Shown here: piece after piece, positions 19,408-27,995 of the stretch
Layout of the letters: each line of letters opens with the position of its first letter
How positions within the stretch are numbered: the stretch's first letter is position 1
The notes under the pieces: model-generated
Databases searched by the model: none
Told to the model about the DNA's origin: nothing
What the model saw: the letters and a program-made list of their open reading frames with translations, nothing else
Assembly (NCBI GenBank): GCA_003281455.1
Contig: QCBX01000009.1
Coordinates: 1 to 64,000, forward strand
DNA from: Prochlorococcus sp. AG-347-J21
GTDB taxonomy: Bacteria > Cyanobacteriota > Cyanobacteriia > PCC-6307 > Cyanobiaceae
Direction: 5' to 3'
DNA length: 64,000 bases
Translations under genes and position numbers: made by a program

Positions 19408-20520
19408 TCATTGAAAATAAGAAATATAATTATTGCCGTTAATTCCAGCCCACCTAATTTTCCTTTTTCTATCAAAAATGATTGATGCGATTTCCATATC
19501 GGTTTTTACATACCTATTTACATAAGTAAAAGAACGCTTTTCGATAGTATTTGATATATTCTTGAATAATTTATCAGCTAAAGATTTATTAAATTTTTCG
19601 AGAAGTTGTAATGCATTCTCAAGATTATCTAGCTGGGATAATTCAACTATTATTTCAGATGGTAACTTTTCTTGAACAGCTAAATAAACAAGAATCTCAA
19701 TTCTTGCATCAGCCAAATGATTATGTGTATGAAAAATACCGCCGGCTAATTTAATTAATTTCCCGTGATAACCAAAAAGAATTACAGTTTTAACTTTTTT
19801 TATTGCTGCATCAACTAATAATGGTCCTATCCAATTTCCAATTTTGATAATTGGCAAATTAACATTATGAGTTTTGGCCAAATTTAACCCATTTTCACCG
19901 ATAACAAACATAACTTCCCCTTTAAAATCATTTTTAATTAACTTTTCTAGATTATTTTTAGCATCTTCTAATTGTTCAGGTGAAGCACTCGAATAAGTCT
20001 CAGCAGAAGTCCCAATAATCGATAATCCATTAACAATGCCAAATGACTTATTACTAGTTCTTTCTGATAAAAACTCCCCATTTGGGAAAATAATTTCTAA
20101 TTTCAAACTAAAGCCGGCAGGAATGCTATCTAATAAATTTTCATATAAAACTTCTTTAGCAAAATTAGAAATGCATATCTCTGATGTATCTTCTTTTATG
20201 CCTACACCAGATCCTGCAATAATATTTATTGGGATTGTTTGAACAGGATTATTAAAAGAAATTTTTTCTAAAGAAGCTATTGTCCATATCTCTAAGTTTT
20301 GTGTAATGTCAAGATCTAAGCCAGACTTTGCAAAGGTAATTCCTAATGCATGCGAGTCATCTTTAAGTAAACCAACAGAATGAATCTCGATTTTTATTTC
20401 TTTTTTTTCATTAGGAATTTTTATTAGTTCATAATTCTTAAATGGTAACCCTACTAGTTTATTTAATGCTGACCTAGCAGCTCCAGCAACCCACAAAGGT
20501 AAAGAAAATCCTTTTTTCAA
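19408..20520 (-). CDS. cbiD: Cobalt-precorrin-5B C1-methyltransferase
   Basis: CbiD methylates C1 of the corrin ring in the anaerobic (cobalt-early) route to cobalamin, consistent with Prochlorococcus making its own B12-type corrinoid. At 370 residues it has family length. It shows the central block SIIGTSAETYSSASPEQL, the ENGLNLAK segment and the histidine-rich segment LAGGIFHTHNHLADAR. Other cobalamin genes are not in the window. It is divergent from the aminotransferase gene with 60 bp between. Confidence 0.88.
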   Translation of the reverse strand: MKKGFSLPLWVAGAARSALNKLVGLPFKNYELIKIPNEKKEIKIEIHSVGLLKDDSHALGITFAKSGLDLDITQNLEIWTIASLEKISFNNPVQTIPINIIAGSGVGIKEDTSEICISNFAKEVLYENLLDSIPAGFSLKLEIIFPNGEFLSERTSNKSFGIVNGLSIIGTSAETYSSASPEQLEDAKNNLEKLIKNDFKGEVMFVIGENGLNLAKTHNVNLPIIKIGNWIGPLLVDAAIKKVKTVILFGYHGKLIKLAGGIFHTHNHLADARIEILVYLAVQEKLPSEIIVELSQLDNLENALQLLEKFNKSLADKLFKNISNTIEKRSFTYVNRYVKTDMEIASIIFDRKRKIRWAGINGNNYISYFQ

Positions 20521-20580
20521 ATCAAGTAATTGAAAAATATATAATGAGAACTAATCTAAGAATGACCTATTTAATAAAAA

Positions 20581-21744
20581 GTGGCCATACAACAAAAATT
20601 ATCATTGATGATTCCTGGACCCACACCAGTTCCAGAAAAAGTTTTACAAGCATTAAGTAAGCATCCAATAGGCCATCGCAGTAAAGAATTTCAAGATCTC
20701 GTAGAAAGTACAACTAAAAATTTACAGTGGCTTCATCAAACTCAAAATGATGTTCTCACAATCACTGGTAGTGGTACTGCCGCAATGGAGGCTGGAATAA
20801 TAAATACCTTAAGTAGAGGAGATAAAGTAATTTGTGGAGAAAATGGAAAATTTGGCGAAAGATGGGTAAAAGTTGCTGAGGAATTTGGTCTGGAAGTAAT
20901 AAAAATTGATTCGGAATGGGGTACTCCACTTGATCCAGAAGAATTCAAAAAAGTATTAGAGGAAGACAAACAAAAAGAAATAAAGGCGGTTATTTTGACT
21001 CATTCTGAAACCTCAACAGGCGTAATTAATGATTTAGAAACTATTAGTTCATATATTCATGCACACAACACAGCTTTATCAATTGTTGACTGCGTTACAA
21101 GTCTTGGAGCTTGCAATGTACCAGTAGATGAATGGAAATTAGATATCGTTGCTTCAGGATCACAAAAGGGATATATGATCCCTCCAGGGCTTAGTTTTAT
21201 AGCAATGAGCCAAAAAGCATGGGAATCTGCAGAAAAATCTAATTTACCAAAATTTTATTTAAATTTAAAATCCTACAGAAAAAGTCTTTTAACTAACAGT
21301 AATCCATACACCCCAGCAGTTAATTTAGTGTTTGCTTTAGATGAAGCTTTAAAAATGATGAGAGAAGAAGGCTTAGATAATATTTTCCTTAGACATAATA
21401 AACATAAATTAGCAATGAGCAATGCTGTAAAGGCTTTAAATTTAAAATTATTTGCTGATGAAAAACATTTAAGTCCTTCAATTACTGCAATAAAAACCGA
21501 AGGAATAGATGCTGAAGAATTTAGAAGAATGATAAAAAATAATTTTGATATTTTACTTGCTGGTGGACAAGATCATTTGAAGGGGAAAATATTTAGAGTC
21601 GGACATTTAGGATATGTGAACGATAGAGATATCATTACGGTAGTTTCTGCTATAAGTAATACACTGCTGGAGCTCGGGAAAATTTCATCCCAACAAGCTG
21701 GTGAAGCATTAGTTGTAGTATCTAAATATCTTGATGGAAATTAA
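20581..21744 (+). CDS. Class V aminotransferase (serine/alanine-glyoxylate type)
   Basis: This is a fold-type I PLP aminotransferase of 387 residues. The PLP lysine is K196 in the motif SGSQKGYMIPPG. The N-terminal block MIPGPTPVPEKVL and the GHRSKEF motif place it with alanine-glyoxylate and serine-pyruvate/serine-glyoxylate aminotransferases, which work in photorespiratory glycolate metabolism. Cyanobacterial members have often been labelled 'soluble hydrogenase small subunit', an old misnomer. The start is GTG at 20581. Exact amino donor and acceptor cannot be read from the sequence. Confidence 0.85.
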   Translation: MAIQQKLSLMIPGPTPVPEKVLQALSKHPIGHRSKEFQDLVESTTKNLQWLHQTQNDVLTITGSGTAAMEAGIINTLSRGDKVICGENGKFGERWVKVAEEFGLEVIKIDSEWGTPLDPEEFKKVLEEDKQKEIKAVILTHSETSTGVINDLETISSYIHAHNTALSIVDCVTSLGACNVPVDEWKLDIVASGSQKGYMIPPGLSFIAMSQKAWESAEKSNLPKFYLNLKSYRKSLLTNSNPYTPAVNLVFALDEALKMMREEGLDNIFLRHNKHKLAMSNAVKALNLKLFADEKHLSPSITAIKTEGIDAEEFRRMIKNNFDILLAGGQDHLKGKIFRVGHLGYVNDRDIITVVSAISNTLLELGKISSQQAGEALVVVSKYLDGN

Positions 21745-21745
21745 G

Positions 21746-21943
21746 TTAAGTGCCTGGCTCCTCAACATTTCCGCCTAATTCAACAATCTTCTTTCTAAGA
21801 GAGACTGATTTTTTTTCATCACCGTTAGTTTGAGCTATTGCAAGAGCGAACTCTAATTTTTCGAGCTGATGGCCACCCTCAAAAAAAGATAATTTTTTCT
21901 TTATGCGGTTTTTATTATCTTTGTAAGAAATTTGTGAAGACAT
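21746..21943 (-). CDS. small conserved hypothetical protein (65 aa)
   Basis: This is a 65-residue soluble, highly charged protein. A central helix-like segment (LEKLEFALAIAQTNGDEKKSV) could form an amphipathic pair with the following RKKIVELGG. The stop is 1 bp from the stop of the convergent aminotransferase. The coding-like composition and clean spacing suggest a true gene, probably restricted to marine picocyanobacteria. I recognise no domain and infer no function. Confidence 0.6.
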   Translation of the reverse strand: MSSQISYKDNKNRIKKKLSFFEGGHQLEKLEFALAIAQTNGDEKKSVSLRKKIVELGGNVEEPGT

Positions 21944-22075
21944 AAAAATTCATGCTTTAAATAATATTATGCCAATAAAAAGGGACATTATGAGAGAAAA
22001 CAAAAATATTAATTGACTATTAGCGCGAGAAAAAAAAAATTTTTCTATTATTATGTCCAAGCATCTTATAAATTC

Positions 22076-22588
22076 ATGTCAAACATAAGTCTTATTTATT
22101 ATCTCATTGCTGGTGGAATTTTTGGAGCGTTAGCTCTACTAACTGGTATACCTGCGGCACCTCTTGCAGGAGCTTTAATAGGTGCAAGCATCCTTAGCAT
22201 AAGCGGCAAAGTAGATGTAGCAGAATGGCCAAATGGCACAAGAACACTGTTAGAAATTGGAATTGGAACAGTTATCGGGACTTCATTAACAAAAGACTCA
22301 TTAGTTGACCTGCAAAGCTTATGGAGACCTGCTATTTTAATAACTTTTACTTTAGTTCTTACAGGACTAGCAATTGGATTATGGACAAGCAAATTACTTA
22401 ATATAGATGTCATTACAACGATCTTAGGAGCGGCCCCAGGAGGTATTAGCGGTATGAGTCTTGTAGGTTCAGAATATGGAGTAGGAGCTGCGGTGGCAAC
22501 TCTACACGCTGTCAGGTTAATTACTGTGCTTTTAATTCTCCCTTTGGTTGTCAAATGCTTGAACTTATTTGGAGTAATTAAATCTTAA
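22076..22588 (+). CDS. AbrB-family (AbrB_dup type) membrane protein, single-domain
   Basis: The product is nearly all membrane helices, with the glycine/alanine-rich pattern of the 'AbrB duplication' family of putative transporters: PAAPLAGALIGASILS near the start and LGAAPGGISGMSLVG near the end. Larger relatives carry two copies of the domain; this one has a single copy of about 170 residues, so it probably dimerises. I prefer the ATG at 22076; an upstream in-frame TTG at 22013 would add 21 Lys/Tyr-rich residues that do not look like family sequence. The transported substrate is unknown. It is unrelated to the DNA-binding AbrB regulators. Confidence 0.72.
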   Translation: MSNISLIYYLIAGGIFGALALLTGIPAAPLAGALIGASILSISGKVDVAEWPNGTRTLLEIGIGTVIGTSLTKDSLVDLQSLWRPAILITFTLVLTGLAIGLWTSKLLNIDVITTILGAAPGGISGMSLVGSEYGVGAAVATLHAVRLITVLLILPLVVKCLNLFGVIKS

Positions 22589-22643
22589 ATTTCTATAGAC
22601 ATATTCTTAATAAAAGATATTTTAAATAAAAGAATATATTTTA

Positions 22644-23063
22644 ATGCAAATTTTTAAGCAGAAAAAATTAATATTACTGATTTTAGGAATATTTAGTCCT
22701 CTAACTCTGACCACACCAAAGGTTAATGCAAGCTCATTTGGAGCAGAAATTTTTTGTACCATGAGAGATGGTGGCAATGATCATGAAAGTAGTTGGGAGG
22801 CTGCATATACTTATATAAAAAAACAAAAAGGGGGGATTTTCAAAGTATCGCCTAAACAAGCAGCATCCCTAATTACAGAAACAGTTATAAGAGAAAGTGA
22901 AAAATTTAGCTTTTGCATTGCATACTTAGATAATCTTCATCCAAATAGAAAGCTACAGCAAGAATTAAAAAATAAAGAAAGAAGAAGAAAAAAATTGGAG
23001 AAAGAATTGGAAGAGGCTAATGAAGAATTTACAGATGAAACAATAGAAAGATATAGCTATTAA
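22644..23063 (+). CDS. exported small hypothetical protein with coiled-coil tail
   Basis: The 139-residue product has a clear signal peptide (basic MQIFKQKK, hydrophobic core LILLILGIFS, likely cut after VNASS or VNA near residue 29). The mature domain has two cysteines (in IFCTMRDGG and FSFCIAY) that could pair in the periplasm. It ends in a strongly charged helix (about 103-130, KNKERRRKKLEKELEEA). The make-up resembles small conserved exported proteins of cyanobacteria, but I cannot name a function. It follows the membrane protein gene by 55 bp on the same strand. Confidence 0.7.
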   Translation: MQIFKQKKLILLILGIFSPLTLTTPKVNASSFGAEIFCTMRDGGNDHESSWEAAYTYIKKQKGGIFKVSPKQAASLITETVIRESEKFSFCIAYLDNLHPNRKLQQELKNKERRRKKLEKELEEANEEFTDETIERYSY

Positions 23064-23229
23064 TACAGTTATAAAAAATAAAAATTAAGAGTAGTAAAAT
23101 TTATTAAATATTATTTTGTATCTAAGTACACGAAATTATATTTTGCGGGTTAAATTCGGCTAAAAAATGATTAATGAATATTGACTTTTAAAATATTCAA
23201 GCCATCATTTATTTAATTAAATAGTCTGA

Positions 23230-23631
23230 ATGCATATTAATGATGCGGTTTTTTTAGAGGATTTATGTCCTAAGTTCAGATTTAGACAATGGCGAAAGTC
23301 AATACATCGGTTTACAGGAAAAAGTTGTATATATTGCGGCAAACCATCTGAATCAATTGACCACGTTTTACCACGCAGTCAAGGAGGCTTAAGTACAACA
23401 GAAAACTGTGTGCCTGCATGTCTGTCTTGCAATGGAGATAAATCAGATGAAAATGCTTTGTATTGGTATAGAAGACAAAAGTTTTATGACCCTAGAAGAG
23501 CTATGGCCATAAGAGCTTGGTTAGAGGGAGATTTAAGATTAGCCTTAAGATTATTACAATGGGCTAATCCAAATTTTAAAGTAAGTAATAAAAATCATGA
23601 AAAAGATAAATCAGAATATAAAGCAGCTTGA
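23230..23631 (+). CDS. HNH endonuclease family protein
   Basis: The 133-residue protein has a compact HNH fold: zinc-type cysteine pairs CIYC (33-36) and CLSC (64-67), the catalytic DH at 44-45 (SIDHVLPRSQGG), and the Asn-containing helix after CNGDKS. Flanking sequence is Arg/Trp rich (FRQWRKSIHRF, YRRQKFYDPRRA), fitting nucleic-acid binding. Free-standing HNH proteins like this are widespread in cyanobacterial genomes; most have no assigned substrate. It is not next to a recombinase, intron or restriction methylase, so a mobile-element origin is not supported here. The next gene on the opposite strand ends at the following base. Confidence 0.82.
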   Translation: MHINDAVFLEDLCPKFRFRQWRKSIHRFTGKSCIYCGKPSESIDHVLPRSQGGLSTTENCVPACLSCNGDKSDENALYWYRRQKFYDPRRAMAIRAWLEGDLRLALRLLQWANPNFKVSNKNHEKDKSEYKAA

Positions 23632-23862
23632 CTACCAAACATTACATATTTTTCTAGAGTTATAGCTTTCACAAATATTTCCTAATTGTCTTGGTGTTTC
23701 TGGGAATATTAAAATTGTCGAAAATGAAATAATAAGGACAAATAATTTTTGGTAGAATTTAAAATTGAATAAACTAAATCCATTTTCTAGCGAACGCATA
23801 CGACTTTTGCTAATAAAAAAAGTTTTTGGTTCCAAATTAGATTTAACAGCTATCTTCATCAA
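23632..23862 (-). CDS. small hypothetical membrane-anchored protein (76 aa)
   Basis: This is a 76-residue frame with a basic N-terminus (two Met codons at the start; the second gives MKIAVKSN), one hydrophobic helix (about 42-53, LFVLIISFSTILIF) and a cysteine-bearing C-terminus (ICESYNSRKICNVW). The two cysteines after the helix could form a disulfide outside the cytoplasm. It abuts the HNH gene stop and is divergent from the epimerase gene with about 32 bp between. A tail ending in a Cys-x-x-Trp segment looks familiar from small cyanobacterial proteins, but that is recollection rather than proof. Confidence 0.55.
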   Translation of the reverse strand: MMKIAVKSNLEPKTFFISKSRMRSLENGFSLFNFKFYQKLFVLIISFSTILIFPETPRQLGNICESYNSRKICNVW

Positions 23863-23894
23863 GAATTAATACATATGTACTACTATAATGCCGT

Positions 23895-24773
23895 ATGAAG
23901 AAACTCGCAAGTTCATTAAATAAAAAAAATAAATTTTTAATCTTAGGATGTGGTTTTAGCGGCAATTTCTTTGCAAAAACGATACGAAAATTAGGATGTA
24001 CTGCTTTAACAAGTGCAAGATCGCAAAGCAAAGATCCATATAGCTTTGTTTTTAACAGTGATAGCAATGTAGTTCCAAATGAAAAAATTTTTAATGGTGT
24101 AACACATATCCTTAGCTGCATACCTCCCGACAAAAATGGTGAGGATCCAGTTTTAAAAAGACTTAAAAGTAAGTTACAAAATTTATCTCTTGAATGGGCT
24201 GGATATTTATCAACCACAGGAGTATATGGGAACACAAAAGGTGATTGGGTATCTGAGATTGATCAACCTAACCCTTTTCATAAAAGAAGTCATAAAAGAT
24301 TGAATTGCGAAAAAGAATGGATTGAATCTGGTTTACCAGTACAAATTTTTAGGTTGCCAGGTATTTATGGACCTGGAAGATCCACTTTTGAAGCGATAAA
24401 AAATAAAAAAATTCGGGTTATCTCTAAAAAAAATCAGGTATTTTCAAGAATTCATGTCGCAGACATTACAAATGCAATTATCTATCTATTACAGAATAAA
24501 AATTCCTTAAAGTTTCACCAGATTATTAATATTGCAGATGATGAACCATGTTCTCAAATAGAAGTTATTCAATATTGCTACGATTTACTTGGTTTAAAAA
24601 TGCCAAAACCAATATTATTTGAGTATGCAAAAGAAGAGTTATCCCCTATCGCTCAATCTTTTTGGATGGAAAATAGAAGAGTTTCTAATAAGCTATTATG
24701 CCAAACACTTGGTTATGAACTAATTTATAAAAACTATAAACAAGGCTTAAAAAACTGCTTTTTAAATAGTTAA
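23895..24773 (+). CDS. NAD(P)-dependent epimerase/dehydratase family (atypical SDR)
   Basis: This is a 292-residue Rossmann-fold protein of the extended/atypical short-chain dehydrogenase group. The dinucleotide loop is ILGCGFSGNFFA (about 15-26). A STTGVYGNTKGDWVSE block follows the core, and the substrate-side motif is FRLPGIYGPGRS. The usual YxxxK dyad is not obvious; the STTGVYG segment takes the place of the Ser/Thr-Tyr region, as in YeeZ-like proteins. The substrate is unknown. It ends 9 bp before pdxA in the same direction, so the two may be cotranscribed. Confidence 0.8.
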   Translation: MKKLASSLNKKNKFLILGCGFSGNFFAKTIRKLGCTALTSARSQSKDPYSFVFNSDSNVVPNEKIFNGVTHILSCIPPDKNGEDPVLKRLKSKLQNLSLEWAGYLSTTGVYGNTKGDWVSEIDQPNPFHKRSHKRLNCEKEWIESGLPVQIFRLPGIYGPGRSTFEAIKNKKIRVISKKNQVFSRIHVADITNAIIYLLQNKNSLKFHQIINIADDEPCSQIEVIQYCYDLLGLKMPKPILFEYAKEELSPIAQSFWMENRRVSNKLLCQTLGYELIYKNYKQGLKNCFLNS

Positions 24774-24782
24774 AAACTTCTG

Positions 24783-25817
24783 ATGAATATAAAAAATTCA
24801 AACAATCCTTCAAAAATTGTATTGAGCGTTGGAGATGAGTCTGGTGTAGGACCAGAAATAATTTTAAAAGCTCTTTATTCCGATGAGATACCAGACAATA
24901 TTGAGTTTATATTGGTTGGTTCCAAAAAAAATCTTCAAAATACATATAAACATCTTAAAAATCTAGGATTGGAAAATCTGGCAAATCCTAATAATTTAAA
25001 AATTCATGACCTCGAAATTTCAAATACTAATAATGAATCTAAATCAAGTTATGGTGATTCAAGTTTCCATTACCTAACAAAAGCAATTGAAATTGTAAAA
25101 AAAAATCCTAACTCTGCACTTGTGACTGGCCCTATTTGCAAGAAGTCATGGTCGCTAGCAGGTCATTATTTCTCTGGGCAGACTGAAGTTTTAGCAAAAT
25201 TATGTAGAGTGAAAAATATTGGAATGTTATTCACGGCTAAATCACCAATTACCGGTTGGAGATTTAATACCTTATTAGCTACAACCCACATAGCACTTTG
25301 TGAGGTACCTAAGAGATTAAATACAGAATTAATTCATTCTAAATTAGATCTTCTAAAAGAATTTTGTATTAAATATAATAAAAAACCCACTTTAAAGGTT
25401 GCCGGATTAAACCCTCATGCTGGTGAAGAAGGTATTTTGGGCAATGAAGAAAAAGATTGGCTTAAAGATTCATTAATTACCTGGAATGAAAAAAATAGAG
25501 ATATTAAGTTATTAGGCCCTTTATCTCCAGACAGTTGCTGGAATACATCCGCAAAAGCTTGGAGACACACAGATACAGAAAGACATGATGGCATTCTTGC
25601 TATGTATCATGATCAAGGTTTAATTCCCATGAAAGTTATAGCTCTTAATTACTCAGTAAACACCACAATAGGTTTACCTTTTATAAGAACATCTCCAGAT
25701 CATGGAACTGGATTTGATATTGCTGGCAAAGGGATAGCTCAATCTCAAAGCATGCTTGAAGCTATAAAGACTGCCATCGAAATGAATAAAAATTCAAGAC
25801 TGCTTAACACGCATTAG
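24783..25817 (+). CDS. pdxA: 4-hydroxythreonine-4-phosphate dehydrogenase
   Basis: PdxA oxidises 4-phosphooxy-threonine in the DXP-dependent route to pyridoxal phosphate. The 344-residue protein starts with the family block IVLSVGDESGVGPEIILKAL. It has the nucleotide-binding segment AGLNPHAGEEGILGNEE, and ends with MYHDQGLIPMK and TSPDHGTGFDIAGKG, which carry metal and substrate ligands. Its 3' end overlaps the 3' end of accB on the other strand by 24 bp. Confidence 0.95.
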   Translation: MNIKNSNNPSKIVLSVGDESGVGPEIILKALYSDEIPDNIEFILVGSKKNLQNTYKHLKNLGLENLANPNNLKIHDLEISNTNNESKSSYGDSSFHYLTKAIEIVKKNPNSALVTGPICKKSWSLAGHYFSGQTEVLAKLCRVKNIGMLFTAKSPITGWRFNTLLATTHIALCEVPKRLNTELIHSKLDLLKEFCIKYNKKPTLKVAGLNPHAGEEGILGNEEKDWLKDSLITWNEKNRDIKLLGPLSPDSCWNTSAKAWRHTDTERHDGILAMYHDQGLIPMKVIALNYSVNTTIGLPFIRTSPDHGTGFDIAGKGIAQSQSMLEAIKTAIEMNKNSRLLNTH

Positions 25818-26300
25818 AACTTGACCAAACTCAACTGGTGTTCCATTTTCAACGAGAATCTCTACTATTTCAGCATTAAATTCAGATTCAATTTCATTCA
25901 TTAACTTCATAGCTTCCAAAATACAAATAGTTTGTCCGACCTTAATATTATTTCCGACTTCTACGAATGGATCCTCTCCAGGGGCCGCAGCTCTGTAGAA
26001 TGTCCCAACCATAGGAGAAGTGATTTCAGTTAGGTCAGAACGGCCAGGAGGGGCTACTTGGGTTACCTCAGGCCCATTAACTAGTGAAGCATTGTCATTT
26101 ATGGATTCTTGATTTGCAATTGTTTTTCTATCAATTGAGGTATTAGAAACTAAATTATTAGTAACTTGGTTCTGATCAGATAAATTTCTTTTTATTTCGA
26201 GTTTAAAATCTTCTCCCTCCAGAGAGAATTCTTGAATATCGCCCGTAGAGATCTTATCAATTAAGCGATTTAAGTCTTCATGATCTAATTTCATAGCCAT
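25794..26300 (-). CDS. accB: Biotin carboxyl carrier protein of acetyl-CoA carboxylase
   Basis: AccB carries the biotin that shuttles CO2 in the first step of fatty-acid synthesis. The C-terminal biotinyl domain has the EAMKLMNEI motif with the biotinylated lysine at about 132, preceded by SPMVGTFYRAAAPGEDPFV. The N-terminal part is a helical segment and a Gln/Asn-rich linker, as in other BCCPs. The start ATG shares one base with the efp stop (TAATG), a signature of translational coupling. A second in-frame ATG two codons later (MKLDHEDL) is an equally good start. Confidence 0.95.
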   Translation of the reverse strand: MAMKLDHEDLNRLIDKISTGDIQEFSLEGEDFKLEIKRNLSDQNQVTNNLVSNTSIDRKTIANQESINDNASLVNGPEVTQVAPPGRSDLTEITSPMVGTFYRAAAPGEDPFVEVGNNIKVGQTICILEAMKLMNEIESEFNAEIVEILVENGTPVEFGQVLMRVKQS

Positions 26301-26860
26301 TAATTGTCACGTCCAAGATAACTATCATTACGAGTATCAACTTTAATCATTTCTCCCACAGAAATAAATAAAGGAACCATAACTTGAGCACCTGTTTCTA
26401 GGATAGCTGGTTTTGTGCCCCCACTAGCAGTATCACCTTTAACTCCAGGATCAGTCTCTGTAACTTTCAAAGTAATAGATATAGGAAGTTCAACCTCTAG
26501 AACTTTACCATTATGAAAAATTACATTTACTTCCATTCCTTCTTTCAAATACTTTGCCCCTTTCCCAATTTGTTCAGAGGAAAGTCTTGTCTCTTCAAAA
26601 CTTGTCATATCCATAAAAACATAATCTCCAGACTCCACATAAGTATGTTGCAGGTTAGACTTCTCAAGGATAGCCTGCTGTACTGATTCTCCGGCTCGAA
26701 AAGTTTTTTCAACAACATTGCCGCTTTGAACTGATTTTAATTTTGTTCGCACGAAAGCAGAACCCTTACCAGGCTTGACATGTAGAAATTCTACAACACG
26801 CCAAACTTGTCCATCCAATTCGATGGTGGTACCTGTGCGAAAATCGTTACTGGAAATCAT
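26300..26860 (-). CDS. efp: Translation elongation factor P
   Basis: EF-P relieves ribosome stalling at polyproline stretches. I chose the ATG at 26858-26860 ([15 protein letters not shown]), giving the normal 186 residues; a longer frame from 26896 adds 12 residues not found in EF-P. The loop reaching the peptidyl-transferase centre is [10 protein letters not shown], with lysine (K32) at the position that is modified in many bacteria. The C-terminal OB domains end with [19 protein letters not shown], typical of the family. It is coupled to accB, the common cyanobacterial efp-accB arrangement. Confidence 0.96.
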   Translation of the reverse strand: MISSNDFRTGTTIELDGQVWRVVEFLHVKPGKGSAFVRTKLKSVQSGNVVEKTFRAGESVQQAILEKSNLQHTYVESGDYVFMDMTSFEETRLSSEQIGKGAKYLKEGMEVNVIFHNGKVLEVELPISITLKVTETDPGVKGDTASGGTKPAILETGAQVMVPLFISVGEMIKVDTRNDSYLGRDN

Positions 26861-26903
26861 TCCTGTATTACATCCCCAAGGATCATAAACCTGCAAGAGT
26901 GCT

Positions 26904-27995
26904 ATGCAAAAATTCTTATCAAATCAGAACAAACTTTTCTTTATTTTATCGATCATAATTTTACAGGTTTTTCTCTTTAAACCGATCCAAGTATTAGCTG
27001 ACTTACCTACTGGAAATGCAGTAAAAGATCCTAATGCAATCCTTAGAAACGCACTCCCTATCAAGCAAGTTGAGTTGCAAGAAATTCAACATAAGTTGGA
27101 AGAAACTAGTGACCTTGTAAGAGGAGGCAGATGGCCAGCTCTTACAAAAACTGTTACAAAATGTCAATCTTTACTAAAAAAATACCAAAATCTAATTATC
27201 CAAGAATTGCCAAATAATAAAAAGGAAATTGCTGAAAAAACATTTTTAGAACTTAAAGAAAATTTTGATATTCTTCAAGATAATGCTAAGTCAAAGGATA
27301 AGTACTCATTTATAGCGACGAGAAAAGAAGCTTTAGATAAGATAGGTGGATTAGAAGAATATTTTCTACCAAAACAATTTCCTTACGATATACCAAAGGA
27401 GTTTGATAAATTACCAAGGTTACTAGGCCGAGCAAAAGTCAATATAAAAACATCTAAAGGGGACATGAAGGCTATCGTTGACGGATTTAACGCACCCCTT
27501 ACAGCAGGCGCATTTATAGATTTATCTTCAAAAAATTTCTATAAAGATTTACCTATCAATAGAGCAGAAGAATTTTTTGTACTACAAACAGGTGATCCGA
27601 TTGGTGAAGCAATTGGATATATAGATCCGGACACAAATGAAGAACGTCATGTTCCTCTCGAAATTAGGATTCCTGATGAAAAGGAAACTTTTTATAATCA
27701 AACTTTTGAAGATTTAGGATTTTACACAGAGACACCAACATTACCTTTCGCAACACTTGGAACTCTAGGATGGTCTCACTCAAATACCGGAGTTGATGAT
27801 GGTTCATCGCAATTTTTCTTTTTTTTATATGAAGCAGAATTAAACCCAGCAGGTCGAAATTTGATTGATGGCAGGAATGCTGCCTTTGGTTATGTTGTAG
27901 ATGGTTTTGATGTATTAGAAGAGCTAACTAAAGATGACACAATAATCTCAATCGATGTTTTAGAAGGGATCGAAAACCTCAAATTAAATGCATAA
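26904..27995 (+). CDS. Exported cyclophilin-type peptidyl-prolyl isomerase (TLP38/TLP40-like)
   Basis: This is a 363-residue protein with an N-terminal signal peptide (hydrophobic core about 12-26, likely cut after the Ala in VLADLP near 32). A helical domain of about 130 residues resembles that of plant thylakoid-lumen cyclophilins TLP38/TLP40. A cyclophilin-like domain follows from about 180, with a recognisable [12 protein letters not shown] and the [15 protein letters not shown] block. A thylakoid lumen or periplasmic role in membrane-protein folding or photosystem repair is likely from the family; in this sequence the classic cyclophilin active-site Arg/Phe set is only partly visible. 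The gene overlaps thiL by 8 bp. Confidence 0.85.
   Translation: MQKFLSNQNKLFFILSIIILQVFLFKPIQVLADLPTGNAVKDPNAILRNALPIKQVELQEIQHKLEETSDLVRGGRWPALTKTVTKCQSLLKKYQNLIIQELPNNKKEIAEKTFLELKENFDILQDNAKSKDKYSFIATRKEALDKIGGLEEYFLPKQFPYDIPKEFDKLPRLLGRAKVNIKTSKGDMKAIVDGFNAPLTAGAFIDLSSKNFYKDLPINRAEEFFVLQTGDPIGEAIGYIDPDTNEERHVPLEIRIPDEKETFYNQTFEDLGFYTETPTLPFATLGTLGWSHSNTGVDDGSSQFFFFLYEAELNPAGRNLIDGRNAAFGYVVDGFDVLEELTKDDTIISIDVLEGIENLKLNA

Noticed and set aside
22013..22075. TTG start extending the AbrB-type protein by 21 residues
   Set aside because: The added Lys/Tyr-rich segment does not fit the family, and the ATG at 22076 leads directly into the first membrane helix.
22099..22554. 151-aa minus-strand frame opposite the AbrB-type membrane protein
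   Set aside because: Pro/Ser/Ile-rich antisense of a Gly/Ala/Leu-rich membrane gene; no family features.
23134..23160. Sequence with a GGGTTAAATTC-like stretch resembling a tRNA T-arm
   Set aside because: No acceptor, D or anticodon stems can be formed around it.
23181..23209. TTGACT with a poor -10 match upstream of the HNH gene
   Set aside because: The -35 is good but no convincing -10 box occurs at 16-18 bp spacing.
23843..24235. 130-aa minus-strand frame overlapping the epimerase gene start
   Set aside because: It overlaps a Rossmann-fold gene and the neighbouring small gene; no recognisable features.
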